The notes beneath the pieces are model-generated. The model was not told the origin of the DNA. It ran no database searches and saw nothing but the letters and a program-made list of their open reading frames with translations. Shown here piece by piece: positions 6,902 through 14,259 of a stretch of 17,969 nucleotides of DNA (its first letter is position 1; each line of letters begins with the position of its first letter). The position numbers and the translations under genes are program-made. The stretch comes from Woeseia sp964560775 (GTDB lineage Bacteria; Pseudomonadota; Gammaproteobacteria; Steroidobacterales; Woeseiaceae). The stretch covers positions 1 through 17,969 of the forward strand of contig CAZLNH010000277.1 of NCBI GenBank assembly GCA_964560775.1. Direction: 5' to 3'.

Positions 6902-7702
6902 TCATGCCCGGCAGCCAGTGAGCCACTCGTTGAACTCTGTCGGGCGGTCGAGATTCGCGAGATGTCCGGCACCGGCCAGTTCCGTGAACCGCGAGCCGGG
7001 AACACGTTCGTGCAAATCCCGTAAGACGGCAGGCGGTATCGCAAGGTCGCTTGCGCCGGCGAGGAAAAAGGTCGGCATCGTCAGCTCGTGCAAGCGCGGG
7101 CGGCTATTGAGACGAGACAGCACACCAGCACAGCCAGCATATCCGAGGGGATCAGTACCCTGGATCATTGAACGAGCAAGGTCCACCCGATTGGACGACG
7201 GTTCATCCCTGTGCGGTGCAAACCATCGCTCCAACGTTTCTCCTTCAACGCTCGCCATACCTTCAGCCACCGCTTTCGTGCTTCGACCTTTCCAGAGTTG
7301 CACGTATGCATCCGGCGAATCTGCCCGCGCACAACAGCACGCCAGCCAAGTAACACGATGAGGGTAATCGAGCGCGAGTTGAAGCCCCACGCTGCCCCCG
7401 AGTGACAATCCGAGAAAGGCTGCCTCTCCGATCGACAAGGCATCCATCAACGCGATAACGCCGTCGACCAGGTCGCGCATTTGCCACGGCTTTGATGAGC
7501 TGCGAACAGAACTATCGCCGTGGCCAGGATGCTCGTACACCAACACTCGATGAGTCTCGGCCAAAACATTAACCTGCGCACCCCAGAGCCTTCTATCTGT
7601 CGCAAGGGCGGTGGAGAGAATCAACCACGGGCGTCTGCCGGAACCGTGCACTTCATAAGCCAGGGAGCCTGTAGCGGTGGGTACATGGTCCATCGCTTTC
7701 AT
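6902..7702 (-). CDS. alpha/beta hydrolase, PcaD (3-oxoadipate enol-lactonase)-like
   Basis: A 266-residue cytosolic hydrolase. SLAYEVHGSGRRPWLILSTA, LATDRRLWGAQVNVLAETHR, VLVYEHPGHGDS, nucleophile Ser100 in GLSLGG, Asp219 in AGASDLAIP and His247 in GAGHLANLDRP-EFN form the standard layout of enol-lactonase and related C-C or ester hydrolases (LLxxxD, GHGxS, GLSLGG, GAGHxxxxExP). It probably hydrolyses the ester or lactone made by the adjacent flavin monooxygenase, a common pairing in Baeyer-Villiger-type routes (inference from context). ATG 7702 begins one base after the LLM gene's TAG; ATG 7693 is an alternative. It has no Shine-Dalgarno of its own and is probably translated by coupling to the upstream LLM gene. 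A Cys-rich stretch ACCCARADS (121-129) is unusual but unassigned. Confidence 0.87.
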   Translation of the reverse strand: MKAMDHVPTATGSLAYEVHGSGRRPWLILSTALATDRRLWGAQVNVLAETHRVLVYEHPGHGDSSVRSSSKPWQMRDLVDGVIALMDALSIGEAAFLGLSLGGSVGLQLALDYPHRVTWLACCCARADSPDAYVQLWKGRSTKAVAEGMASVEGETLERWFAPHRDEPSSNRVDLARSMIQGTDPLGYAGCAGVLSRLNSRPRLHELTMPTFFLAGASDLAIPPAVLRDLHERVPGSRFTELAGAGHLANLDRPTEFNEWLTGCRA

Positions 7703-7703
7703 T

Positions 7704-8780
7704 CTACGGCAACCGCGGCGCGACGGACTCCGCCAAGAGAACCATCGAACGCTTGGCGAGCGCCGGGTCTGCCCAATCCTTGCCGGCGTACAAAAGAGTT
7801 CCAAACTCGCCGGTTTGCTCCTGGAAGGCGGCGATATCATCCGCGACTTTATCCGGCGTCCCCCAGATGACGAGCTTGTCCAGGACGTCGTCAATCGAAA
7901 TATCCGTATCAGCCGGAGCGGACGGGTCTTCCAGGAACAGATTCGCTCTGCCGCTATGCTTCATCTTGGTAACAATCTGGGTGTAGTAGTACCGGTACGG
8001 ACTGCCTGGCCCGAGGGCATACTCGCGCGCAGTGCGCAATGAATCGGCCACGAACACGCTTTTCGCGATCCGCCAGGTTGACGGGTCCGCAGCTTTGCCG
8101 GCCGCTTCGCAGCCCTTCCTGTATTGCGGCCAGTGGGTCGCAACCCACTTCGGCAGGAGAAAATTAGCCGATATCATCTCCCACCCACGTTCGGCTGCCG
8201 CGATGACACCTTTAGAGTACGGCGCGACGGCTGTTACGACGATAGGCGGATGCGGCTGCTGCAATGGTTTTGGCAGAATTCCCTGGCCTATCTCGGGCAT
8301 CATGGTTCGGCTGGTCGACACCTGCCAGTGTTTGCCGTCAAGGTCGTAGGGCGGATCCGAACGCCATATCTCGAGAATCATGTCGATAGCTTCAACAAAC
8401 ATCGCTGTACGATCACGGTCGAGATTCCCAAACGCCTCTGCATCGGATAACAGGCCACCGGGCGATATGCCGAAGATCAGGCGACCGTCCAGCATGTGGT
8501 CCAGCATCGCAATCTGACCTGCGACAGCCGCCGGATGCGCGTTTGGCAGATTGACCGTTCCAGTGCCTAATCGCAGCTTTCGGATATCCGTCGACAGCGC
8601 CGCAAGAAACAGCATGCACGACGTTATATTCTCAGCCTTGTCCGTCAGATGCTCTCCTACATAGCCTTCGCTGAAGCCCAACTGATCGGCTAACAGAAAA
8701 GCCTCCCGGTCCTCCGCAAGAGACTGCCGCCAGTCCTTGCCCAGCGGGTGTATTGGCATTGTGAAGAAACCGAGTTTCAT
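7704..8780 (-). CDS. LLM-class (luciferase-like) flavin-dependent monooxygenase
   Basis: A 358-residue TIM-barrel protein. MKLGFFTMPIHPLGKDW, LGFSEGYVGEHLTD (Glu43-His44), LRLGTGTVNLPNAHPAAVAG, QIAMLDHMLDGRLIFGISPG and the C-terminal IWGTPDKVADDIAAF match the bacterial luciferase-like family, closest in feel to limonene-monooxygenase/alkanal-monooxygenase types. Such enzymes use reduced FMN supplied by a separate flavin reductase to insert oxygen (epoxidation, Baeyer-Villiger or C-S/C-N cleavage). The cofactor here is inferred as FMNH2 rather than F420 because a flavin reductase gene lies in the same island (17637-17969). The start is fixed by GAGGG 4-5 bases upstream (8785-8789). It lies upstream of the PcaD-like hydrolase and 103 bases downstream of LysR on the same strand. 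Confidence 0.93.
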   Translation of the reverse strand: MKLGFFTMPIHPLGKDWRQSLAEDREAFLLADQLGFSEGYVGEHLTDKAENITSCMLFLAALSTDIRKLRLGTGTVNLPNAHPAAVAGQIAMLDHMLDGRLIFGISPGGLLSDAEAFGNLDRDRTAMFVEAIDMILEIWRSDPPYDLDGKHWQVSTSRTMMPEIGQGILPKPLQQPHPPIVVTAVAPYSKGVIAAAERGWEMISANFLLPKWVATHWPQYRKGCEAAGKAADPSTWRIAKSVFVADSLRTAREYALGPGSPYRYYYTQIVTKMKHSGRANLFLEDPSAPADTDISIDDVLDKLVIWGTPDKVADDIAAFQEQTGEFGTLLYAGKDWADPALAKRSMVLLAESVAPRLP

Positions 8781-8883
8781 GCAACCCTCGTTGCCAGGAA
8801 CGAAGTGTGCATGCTAAGTAACGGCTTGAGTGGGTTGAAATTAGCAGATGCAATGGTAGTGATCAGGATTGCTGATTCACGCG
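8781..8883. other. short gap between LysR and LLM genes
   Basis: 103 bases carrying the LLM Shine-Dalgarno (GAGGG on the minus strand at 8785-8789) and an AT-rich patch. An ATTGCTGATT at 8868-8877 resembles half of the palindrome at 9981-9995, which may allow a second LysR contact; this is weak. Confidence 0.25.
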
Positions 8884-9828
8884 TCAGCCGGCCTCTTTTT
8901 GCCTGGCAGTACCCAGTGGCGTTGTCTCCCAGGACTTACAGGTATCACGAATCTGCTGCACCAGTTCGTCGGCGAAGTTTCGGGCAACGGACGACATAAC
9001 GCTCGCTGCGGGAGAGATCAGTATGTAGTCAACGCTCAGCTCCGGGCCCTCCAGCGGGTGCAGCTTCCGCACATCGCCCCGAATGTCCGCATGACAAAGG
9101 GTTGCTGGCAATATTGCGCACCAGTCGCTGTGCTCAATCAAGCTCAAAGTAGCCATCATTGCATCCATCTCGATCCGCGCGTCTACCGTTACGCCGAGGG
9201 TACTAAAGTACCGTTCGAGCTTGCGGCGACGAGTGTTGCCCTCTCCAGGCACGATCAGCTTCAGTGGCTGCACGTCTCGAAGCGCAACCGGTTCGAGGTG
9301 CGCACGATCTGTCTTGGCAGTCGTTACAAACAACTCCCGATCACGCACGATATACTCGGTGACAAGGCCTTCAGTGTCGGCAGTCGGAGGAACAATCGCG
9401 AAATCCAGTTGTTCCCGCCGAACCATATCGCTGAGCACTGCGCTGTATGCTTCGAAGATCTTGAAATTTACGTATGGAGACGCGGCCGCGAAGTCAGCTA
9501 TAACCGGTGCAATTGCGGATCTCGTAAAAGTCGGCATTAGTCCAACGCTTACAGTACCCGCCACCTCATCGCGGATATTTCGCAATTCCTCACGTAGGCC
9601 CTCCACTTGTCGTACAACTTCAAGCGCCCTGGCGTAAAGCTTCTGGCCTGCAACAGTTGGGTCCACTCCTTTTGGTGAACGCTCAAACAGCTTTGTGCCA
9701 ATGCGCTCCTCGAGCTCCTTGATCTGCATGCTAAGCCCCGACTGTGTCGCGTGGATGCGCTCCGCGGCAGCAGTAAAGGATCGCTCTTGGTAAACGGCGA
9801 CGAACGTCAGGATTTGCTGGAGTTTCAT
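8884..9828 (-). CDS. LysR-type transcriptional regulator
   Basis: A 314-residue regulator. The N-terminal winged HTH is complete (MKLQQILTFVAVYQERSFTA, then AAERIHATQSGLSMQIKELE and ERIGTKLFERSPKGVDPTVA, then GQKLYARA), and a linker helix and the periplasmic-binding-protein-like effector domain follow (TVSVGLMPTFTRSAIAPVI, LDFAIVPP, LPATL-HADIRGDVRKLHPL). LTTRs activate or repress divergent operons in response to a pathway metabolite. Here the protein is divergent from the RidA-HIBADH-CocE operon and codirectional with the LLM-hydrolase genes, so it is the best candidate controller for both. ATG 9828 lacks a strong Shine-Dalgarno (weak TTAGCTC). The effector is unknown. Confidence 0.94.
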   Translation of the reverse strand: MKLQQILTFVAVYQERSFTAAAERIHATQSGLSMQIKELEERIGTKLFERSPKGVDPTVAGQKLYARALEVVRQVEGLREELRNIRDEVAGTVSVGLMPTFTRSAIAPVIADFAAASPYVNFKIFEAYSAVLSDMVRREQLDFAIVPPTADTEGLVTEYIVRDRELFVTTAKTDRAHLEPVALRDVQPLKLIVPGEGNTRRRKLERYFSTLGVTVDARIEMDAMMATLSLIEHSDWCAILPATLCHADIRGDVRKLHPLEGPELSVDYILISPAASVMSSVARNFADELVQQIRDTCKSWETTPLGTARQKEAG

Positions 9829-9871
9829 GAGCTAACCGGCATCGGCGAAACTTTAACCTCGAGCATCCGGT

Positions 9872-9990
9872 CAGCATACCATTGCTGCAGTCCCGGCGTG
9901 GAAGCGCTGCGCGCATGCTAGCAGCATACCATCGGCGCAGTCCCGGCGGGACGGTGGTACACGCGCATGATCAGCAGAATTGATTGCTGC
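9872..9990. repeat. two imperfect ~50-bp tandem units plus a degenerate third
   Basis: Unit 1 starts at 9872 and unit 2 at 9922. Both begin CAGCATACCAT, continue with GCAGTCCCGGCG after 4 variable bases, and end with a GCGCATG element (9911 and 9963). The start-to-start distance is exactly 50 bases. A degenerate third copy begins near 9975 (CAG-AAT-TGATTGCTGCAATC aligns with the first 21 bases of unit 1). There are too few copies, with imperfect spacing, for CRISPR. The location upstream of LysR suggests duplicated regulator sites or a small recent duplication. Confidence 0.7.
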
Positions 9991-9995
9991 AATCA
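9981..9995. promoter_or_regulatory. candidate LysR operator palindrome
   Basis: TGATTGC-T-GCAATCA is a perfect 15-base dyad lying 131 bases upstream of the RidA ATG and 153 bases upstream of the LysR start. LysR-type proteins recognise short dyads of the general T-N11-A form within divergent promoters. A partly matching ATTGCTGCAGT occurs in repeat unit 1 at 9881-9891, so the protein could bind several phased copies. Assignment is from position and symmetry only. Confidence 0.45.
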
Positions 9996-10126
9996 GAGCC
10001 TGAGGTTTTGCCGAAGAGATCCAAACGCTAGTATCTGTTAACCACCAGCTAATAGTCTGGTCGGGCGAAAGCAACAGCGAATTATTCCGCGGCAGCGTGT
10101 AACGATTTATCGACAAGTTGGTGATT

Positions 10127-11476
10127 ATGCCCAAAGAGAGCTCCAAATCCAGTGCAAGAGCGGCCCGAATAGAGCCTGTCTGGCCGGGACTCGCGGCAGG
10201 AGTGCCGAAACCGTTAATGCCATACAGTCCTGCGATTCGCGCCGGCAATTGGCTATTTGTCTCCGGTCAGCTCGCAAGCGACTTCAAGACTGGCCTGGCG
10301 CCTGAAATCCGTAACGCGAACGCAAATCTCGAGGGTGACCTTTACCTTCAAAGCAGGTTCGTGCTGCGCAACCTTGTTAACACCATGCGGGAGGCGGCCT
10401 GCGACCCTGCCCGGGACATGGTCCGTATCTCGGAGTGGTTTCAGTCAGACCGGCCGACGCTCGATGACATGGCTCGCGGAGACCTGTGGCCGGAAATGGA
10501 CATTCGCGCCTACCTCGACGCCCGTACAGAGCTCCTCGGGAGACCAACGGCACCGACATCGGCATTGGGTATCAAAGATCTCCTGTGCGCCGGTACGCGG
10601 GTCGAAGTCGACATGATCTGCCGAACCGACGAAAGCGAGCCGCAGCCGATTGCGCTGCAGCCTGCAGGCGGAGGAAAAGGGGATCCCGAGCATCTCGCTG
10701 GAGTACGTCGGGGCGATTGGATATTCCTCGCAGCCCACGATGCAGCCGATGTCGATGGGGGCGCACTTACGACCACGAACGACTGGAGCACGAGCCCAGT
10801 CGAGGCACAAGTCGAGCGCGTGCTGGCGGGACTCGCCGCCCTGGCGAAATCGGCGGGAAGTAGCTTGAGCCGCGCGGTCAAGGCCGAAGTGTACATTGGC
10901 CACCCAGGAGACTTTGCCGCAATGGACCGGGAGTGGCGCCGCTGGTTCGGCGATGCGCCGCCCGCTCGGGTAGTCGTTCCGTGGATGGGCATGGGTCGAC
11001 GAGGCGCGCGGGTCCAGGTGGCTCTGACATTGCTCGCTGAAGACAGTACGCTGCCGGTTCACGTCATTGAAACGGATGATGCACCGCCGGGATTGGGCTG
11101 TGAGCCGCAAGCTATAAGGGCGGGAGATCTGCTGTTCCTCAGCACGCAAATGGCTTTCGACCGAAATGGATGCCTCGCCGATGGCATGGCGCGAAAACCG
11201 GAGTTCCCCTGGTACGGTTCCCCCTCGAAGTGGCAGATGCACTACATGATGGATAACGTAAAGAAGATCTGTGATGCAGGCGGCACGAGTCTGGATAACA
11301 TTGCCCGGCGAGTCTGCTTTCATTCGAATTTCCACGGCTTCGCCGAATCGATAGAAGCTTGGGCAAGTTACTTTCCAGGCTGCAAACCGGCTTCCACCAC
11401 CGTATGCCTGGGCGATCCCCTGGTCGTGCCTGGAGCGAATACTTTACTGGACCTGATCGCATACGTTCCGGAGTGA
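10127..11476 (+). CDS. triple-domain RidA/YjgF/UK114-family protein
   Basis: A 449-residue protein made of three consecutive RidA-type domains (about residues 32-165, 190-305 and 325-447). Each has the opening pattern AIRAGNWLFVSGQLASD, GVRRGDWIFLAAHDAAD or AIRAGDLLFLSTQMAFD, a central helix with paired acidic and aliphatic residues, and a closing P-x-x-x-x-V...GAxV-hydrophobic strand. RidA proteins hydrolyse reactive enamines/imines to keto acids; divergent members serve in catabolic operons. The Arg that binds substrate carboxylate in RidA (PARxxV) is found only in domain 2 (PPARVVVP, Arg281). Domain 1 has TAPTSAL and domain 3 PASTTV. Single-domain RidA is about 130 residues, so this is a fusion. 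First gene of the rightward operon. The ATG at 10127 is preferred to TTG 10118 or GTG 10121. The next start lies 8 bases after its stop. Confidence 0.88.
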   Translation: MPKESSKSSARAARIEPVWPGLAAGVPKPLMPYSPAIRAGNWLFVSGQLASDFKTGLAPEIRNANANLEGDLYLQSRFVLRNLVNTMREAACDPARDMVRISEWFQSDRPTLDDMARGDLWPEMDIRAYLDARTELLGRPTAPTSALGIKDLLCAGTRVEVDMICRTDESEPQPIALQPAGGGKGDPEHLAGVRRGDWIFLAAHDAADVDGGALTTTNDWSTSPVEAQVERVLAGLAALAKSAGSSLSRAVKAEVYIGHPGDFAAMDREWRRWFGDAPPARVVVPWMGMGRRGARVQVALTLLAEDSTLPVHVIETDDAPPGLGCEPQAIRAGDLLFLSTQMAFDRNGCLADGMARKPEFPWYGSPSKWQMHYMMDNVKKICDAGGTSLDNIARRVCFHSNFHGFAESIEAWASYFPGCKPASTTVCLGDPLVVPGANTLLDLIAYVPE

Positions 11477-11483
11477 TCGGGTG

Positions 11484-12377
11484 ATGAGCGCTTCGGGCGA
11501 GACAATTGGGGTAGCGGGGCTCGGGCGAATGGGAAGCGCGATGGCACTGCGCCTGCTCGAATGCGATATGGACGTTATGGTCTGGAATCGCGGTCGCGCT
11601 GCGACCGAGTCACTCAGGGCGGCAGGCGCCAGGGTGGCAGATACGCCCCGGCACCTGGCCGCGTCTTGCGGGCGGATTGTAACCATGCTGCGCGACGACG
11701 CAGCCGCAGAAGCTGTCTACTGTGGAACTGACGGCCTTTTCGGCCCTCACGCGAAAGATTGCCTGTTCATTGAGATGAGTACCTTGCGGCCGGCCACCGT
11801 TCGCGAGCTACACCAGCAAGCCCGCGACTGTGGCGCCACGATGCTGGATGCGCCGGTTTCCGGCACCGTCGCGCCGGCACGTCAGGGACAACTCGTTGCT
11901 CTCGTGGGTGGCGCGCGCGAGGATCTCGACCGCGCCGAGCCTGTTCTCGACCAGCTGGCTCGTCGCATTATTCATGCGGGTCCCGCCGGCCAGGGGGCGC
12001 TGTTGAAGCTCGTTGTCAATCTCCCGCTCGCAGTGTACTGGCATGCGCTTGGCGAAGCGCTGGACCTTGGCGAGGCAGGTGGACTCGACCGGACCTTGAT
12101 GATCGACACCATCGCAGACAGTGCGGCGGCGCTCGCCGTTCTGGAACTAAAAAAGCCGATACTGCTGGGCAAATCGTCCGAAGTCGCCTTCGACCTGGCT
12201 TCGATGCAGAAGGACCTGCTGATGATTGTCGAGACGGCTGTTGGACTGGGCACGAACAAGAGCGCGGCTTCAGCCGCGCTCCAGGCATACGGTGCGGCTA
12301 TAGAAGCGGGCCTGGGGGATGAGGACGTCGTCGCCGTTGCCTGCCCGCGCGGCGCGAAAGGGATATCGCCACGATGA
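11484..12377 (+). CDS. beta-hydroxyacid dehydrogenase (3-hydroxyisobutyrate dehydrogenase-like), copy 1
   Basis: A 297-residue NAD(P)-dependent oxidoreductase. The N-terminal Rossmann motif IGVAGLGRMGSAMALRLL, the substrate-binding DAPVSGT (122-128) and catalytic Lys175 in GALLKLVVN with Asn179 match the 3-hydroxyisobutyrate/tartronate-semialdehyde reductase family at full length. A four-helix C-terminal dimerisation domain follows. Family members interconvert beta-hydroxyacids with semialdehydes or act as imine reductases; the exact substrate is not readable. The PVSGG box has Thr in place of the final Gly, as in copy 2. A GGAG overlapping the RidA stop is 10 bases from ATG 11484; GTG 11481 is an alternative. 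It overlaps the CocE-type gene by ATGA, so translation is coupled. Confidence 0.9.
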   Translation: MSASGETIGVAGLGRMGSAMALRLLECDMDVMVWNRGRAATESLRAAGARVADTPRHLAASCGRIVTMLRDDAAAEAVYCGTDGLFGPHAKDCLFIEMSTLRPATVRELHQQARDCGATMLDAPVSGTVAPARQGQLVALVGGAREDLDRAEPVLDQLARRIIHAGPAGQGALLKLVVNLPLAVYWHALGEALDLGEAGGLDRTLMIDTIADSAAALAVLELKKPILLGKSSEVAFDLASMQKDLLMIVETAVGLGTNKSAASAALQAYGAAIEAGLGDEDVVAVACPRGAKGISPR

Positions 12378-14122
12378 GCAACGGTAATTCCGAAGCCGGC
12401 GACAGCATGCTTATCGAGTGGGACGTACCTGTCGAAATGGACGATGGAGTCGTCTTGCGGGCCGACGTTTTCCGGCCGAAGGATTTAAAGCGCTCCCCGG
12501 TACTGTTGACCTATGGCCCCTATGCAAAGGGACTGTCATTTCAGGACGGTTACCCAAGCGCCTGGGAACGCATGGCGACAGAACATCCCGACGTCACGGC
12601 CGGTTCGACGAACAAGTACCAGTGCTGGGAGGTTGTCGACCCGGAGAAGTGGGTCCCGGACGGCTACGCCTGCGTACGGGTAGATTCGCGAGGCTGCGGA
12701 AGATCCCCGGGCTACGTGCAACCATTCTCACCTCGCGAAACGCAAGACTTCAAACAGTGCATCGAATGGGCAGGCAGCCAACGCTGGAGCAACGGCCGGG
12801 TCGGGTTGAATGGGGTCTCTTACTTCGGCATAAACCAATGGCAAGTGGCGAGCCTGCAACCCCGCCACCTCGCTGCGATGTGCGTCTGGGAGGGCGCCGC
12901 CGATTGGTACCGCGACATGACTCATCACGGGGGCATACTGAGCACCTTCTGGGCCAACTGGTACGACATGCAGGTCAAGACGGTGCAGCATGGCCTGGGT
13001 GAGCGCGGCCCGCGCAGCAGCGTAACTGGTGAGTTAGTCTGCGGTCCACCGACTCTCACCGAAGCGCAACTTGCGGCCAACCGCTGCGATTTCGGCGCGG
13101 AAATCCTCGCGCACCCGCTCGACGGTGAATACTACAGGGAGCGTTCGCCCCGCTGGGATCGCATCCGTGTTCCGCTATTGACGGCTGCGAATTGGGGCGG
13201 TCAGGGCCTCCACCTGCGCGGTAACTTCGAGGGCTACCTGCGCGCGGCCACCACGGACAAATGGCTTGAAGTACACGGACTGGAGCATTGGACGGAGTTC
13301 TACACGGATTACGGCGTCGCGATACAGAAGCGTTTTTTCGGCCACTTTCTCAAGGGGGAGGATACCGGCTGGGCGCGGGAGCCACGAGTGCGCCTGCAGA
13401 TAAGGCATTACGACCGTTATGTTGAGCGGACCGAGGAGGACTGGCCGTTGCCAAACACCGCCTGGCAGCGGCTGTATCTCACCGCCGACGGCACGCTTAC
13501 GGATAACCCCCCATCCGCCGATGCAACTCTGGCCTTCGAAGCGCCCGGAGAGGGCCTTGCCTTCCGGACTCCGCCAATGGCCAAAGAAACGGAATTTACC
13601 GGGCCTTCATCGCTGCATCTAACGATCGCATCGTCAACCCCCGATGCCGACATATTCGCGGTGCTCCAGCTCATCGATCCCGATGGAAATGATCGCGGCT
13701 TTCAGGGCGCCATAGACCCGAATACTCCGGTCGCTCAGGGCTGGCTGCGCGCTTCTCAGCGCGCACTCGATCCGGAACTGTCAGCGCCGTGGCGTCCCTA
13801 TCACCGCCATGACCGACGGGAGCCGCTGAAGCCGGGCGCGCCGGTTCCGCTGGACATCGAAATATGGCCAACTTCCATCGTTGTGCCCGCGGGCTGGCGC
13901 CTCGGACTCCTGATCCTGGGGCGCGACTACGAATCGCCACGTGCCACGGGACAGCGACTATCCAACTTCAAGAACGAACTGAAAGGCTGCGGCCCGTTCT
14001 TGCACAACGACACTCGCGACCGCCCGCCGGAGATCTTCGGCGGCCGGACCGAGCTGCACCTCGGAACCGGGGATCCGGCTTTCTTGTTGCTGCCGCTCAT
14101 CCCGGATCGGAACGACCAGTGA
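12374..14122 (+). CDS. CocE/NonD-family (X-Pro dipeptidyl-peptidase-like) hydrolase
   Basis: A 582-residue hydrolase of the cocaine-esterase/PepX group. The opening (VPVEMDDGVVLRADVFRPKD), VRVDSRGCGRSPG (103-113), DFKQCIEWAGSQRWSNGRVG, nucleophile Ser149 in GVSYFG and His305 in HGLEHW define the catalytic domain. From about residue 360 a jelly-roll C-terminal domain follows (AWQRLYLTADGTL, SLHLTIASSTPDADIFAVLQ, AGWRLGLLILGRDY). The classical Asp in the GWYD motif is replaced by Gly (NWGGQGLHLRGN, 273-284), so the acid of the triad must come from elsewhere or be missing. The enzymes cleave ester or amide bonds of bulky substrates. No signal peptide, so cytosolic. It starts inside the previous stop, and its own stop overlaps the GTG of the small ORF. 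Confidence 0.9.
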   Translation: MSNGNSEAGDSMLIEWDVPVEMDDGVVLRADVFRPKDLKRSPVLLTYGPYAKGLSFQDGYPSAWERMATEHPDVTAGSTNKYQCWEVVDPEKWVPDGYACVRVDSRGCGRSPGYVQPFSPRETQDFKQCIEWAGSQRWSNGRVGLNGVSYFGINQWQVASLQPRHLAAMCVWEGAADWYRDMTHHGGILSTFWANWYDMQVKTVQHGLGERGPRSSVTGELVCGPPTLTEAQLAANRCDFGAEILAHPLDGEYYRERSPRWDRIRVPLLTAANWGGQGLHLRGNFEGYLRAATTDKWLEVHGLEHWTEFYTDYGVAIQKRFFGHFLKGEDTGWAREPRVRLQIRHYDRYVERTEEDWPLPNTAWQRLYLTADGTLTDNPPSADATLAFEAPGEGLAFRTPPMAKETEFTGPSSLHLTIASSTPDADIFAVLQLIDPDGNDRGFQGAIDPNTPVAQGWLRASQRALDPELSAPWRPYHRHDRREPLKPGAPVPLDIEIWPTSIVVPAGWRLGLLILGRDYESPRATGQRLSNFKNELKGCGPFLHNDTRDRPPEIFGGRTELHLGTGDPAFLLLPLIPDRNDQ

Positions 14123-14259
14123 CCGATGCAGCCAGCGCGGCCGCCGCGGACGGTATTGCCCTGCCGCGCGAAATCCCGCAGTTGACGGCGCAACCGGCCA
14201 GCGCCTGTACCGGTAGTCCCGCGCTCGCGCCGCGTGCACAACAAGACGGGCCGAAGTAG
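14119..14259 (+). CDS. possible 46-residue small ORF coupled on both sides
   Basis: GTG 14119 overlaps the CocE-type stop (GTGA) and the TAG at 14257-14259 shares its last base with the GTG start of the next gene (TAGTG). The ORF therefore exactly bridges the two genes. The 46-residue product is Ala/Pro-rich (VTDAASAAAADGIALPREIP and onward), with no recognisable domain or hydrophobic segment. The precise fit to both neighbours favours a translated linker cistron. A chance open frame in GC-rich intergenic sequence cannot be excluded. No Shine-Dalgarno is obvious, so expression would rely on re-initiation. Confidence 0.35.
   Translation: MTDAASAAAADGIALPREIPQLTAQPASACTGSPALAPRAQQDGPK

Larger units (their letters stand above)
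9829..10126. promoter_or_regulatory. LysR/RidA divergent control region
   Basis: 298 bases between the divergent LysR and RidA starts. It contains the ~50-bp repeats (9872-9990), a perfect 7+7 palindrome at 9981-9995, and a second dyad ACCAG (10044-10048) with CTGGT (10057-10061) around an AT-rich centre CTAATAGT. No clean -35/-10 pair is visible. By the usual LTTR arrangement the operator and both promoters should lie here. The weak Shine-Dalgarnos on both sides fit regulated, low basal expression. Confidence 0.55.

Noticed and set aside
8869..9540. 223-codon plus-strand open frame opposite LysR
   Set aside because: Antisense of a clear LysR gene, with no domain or Shine-Dalgarno.
9872..9990. 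CRISPR array
   Set aside because: Only two imperfect copies plus a decayed third, the divergence spans the whole unit, and there are no constant repeat/variable spacer blocks or cas genes.
10445..11335. 296-codon minus-strand open frame opposite the RidA gene
   Set aside because: No recognisable domain, and it is antisense to three well-formed RidA domains.
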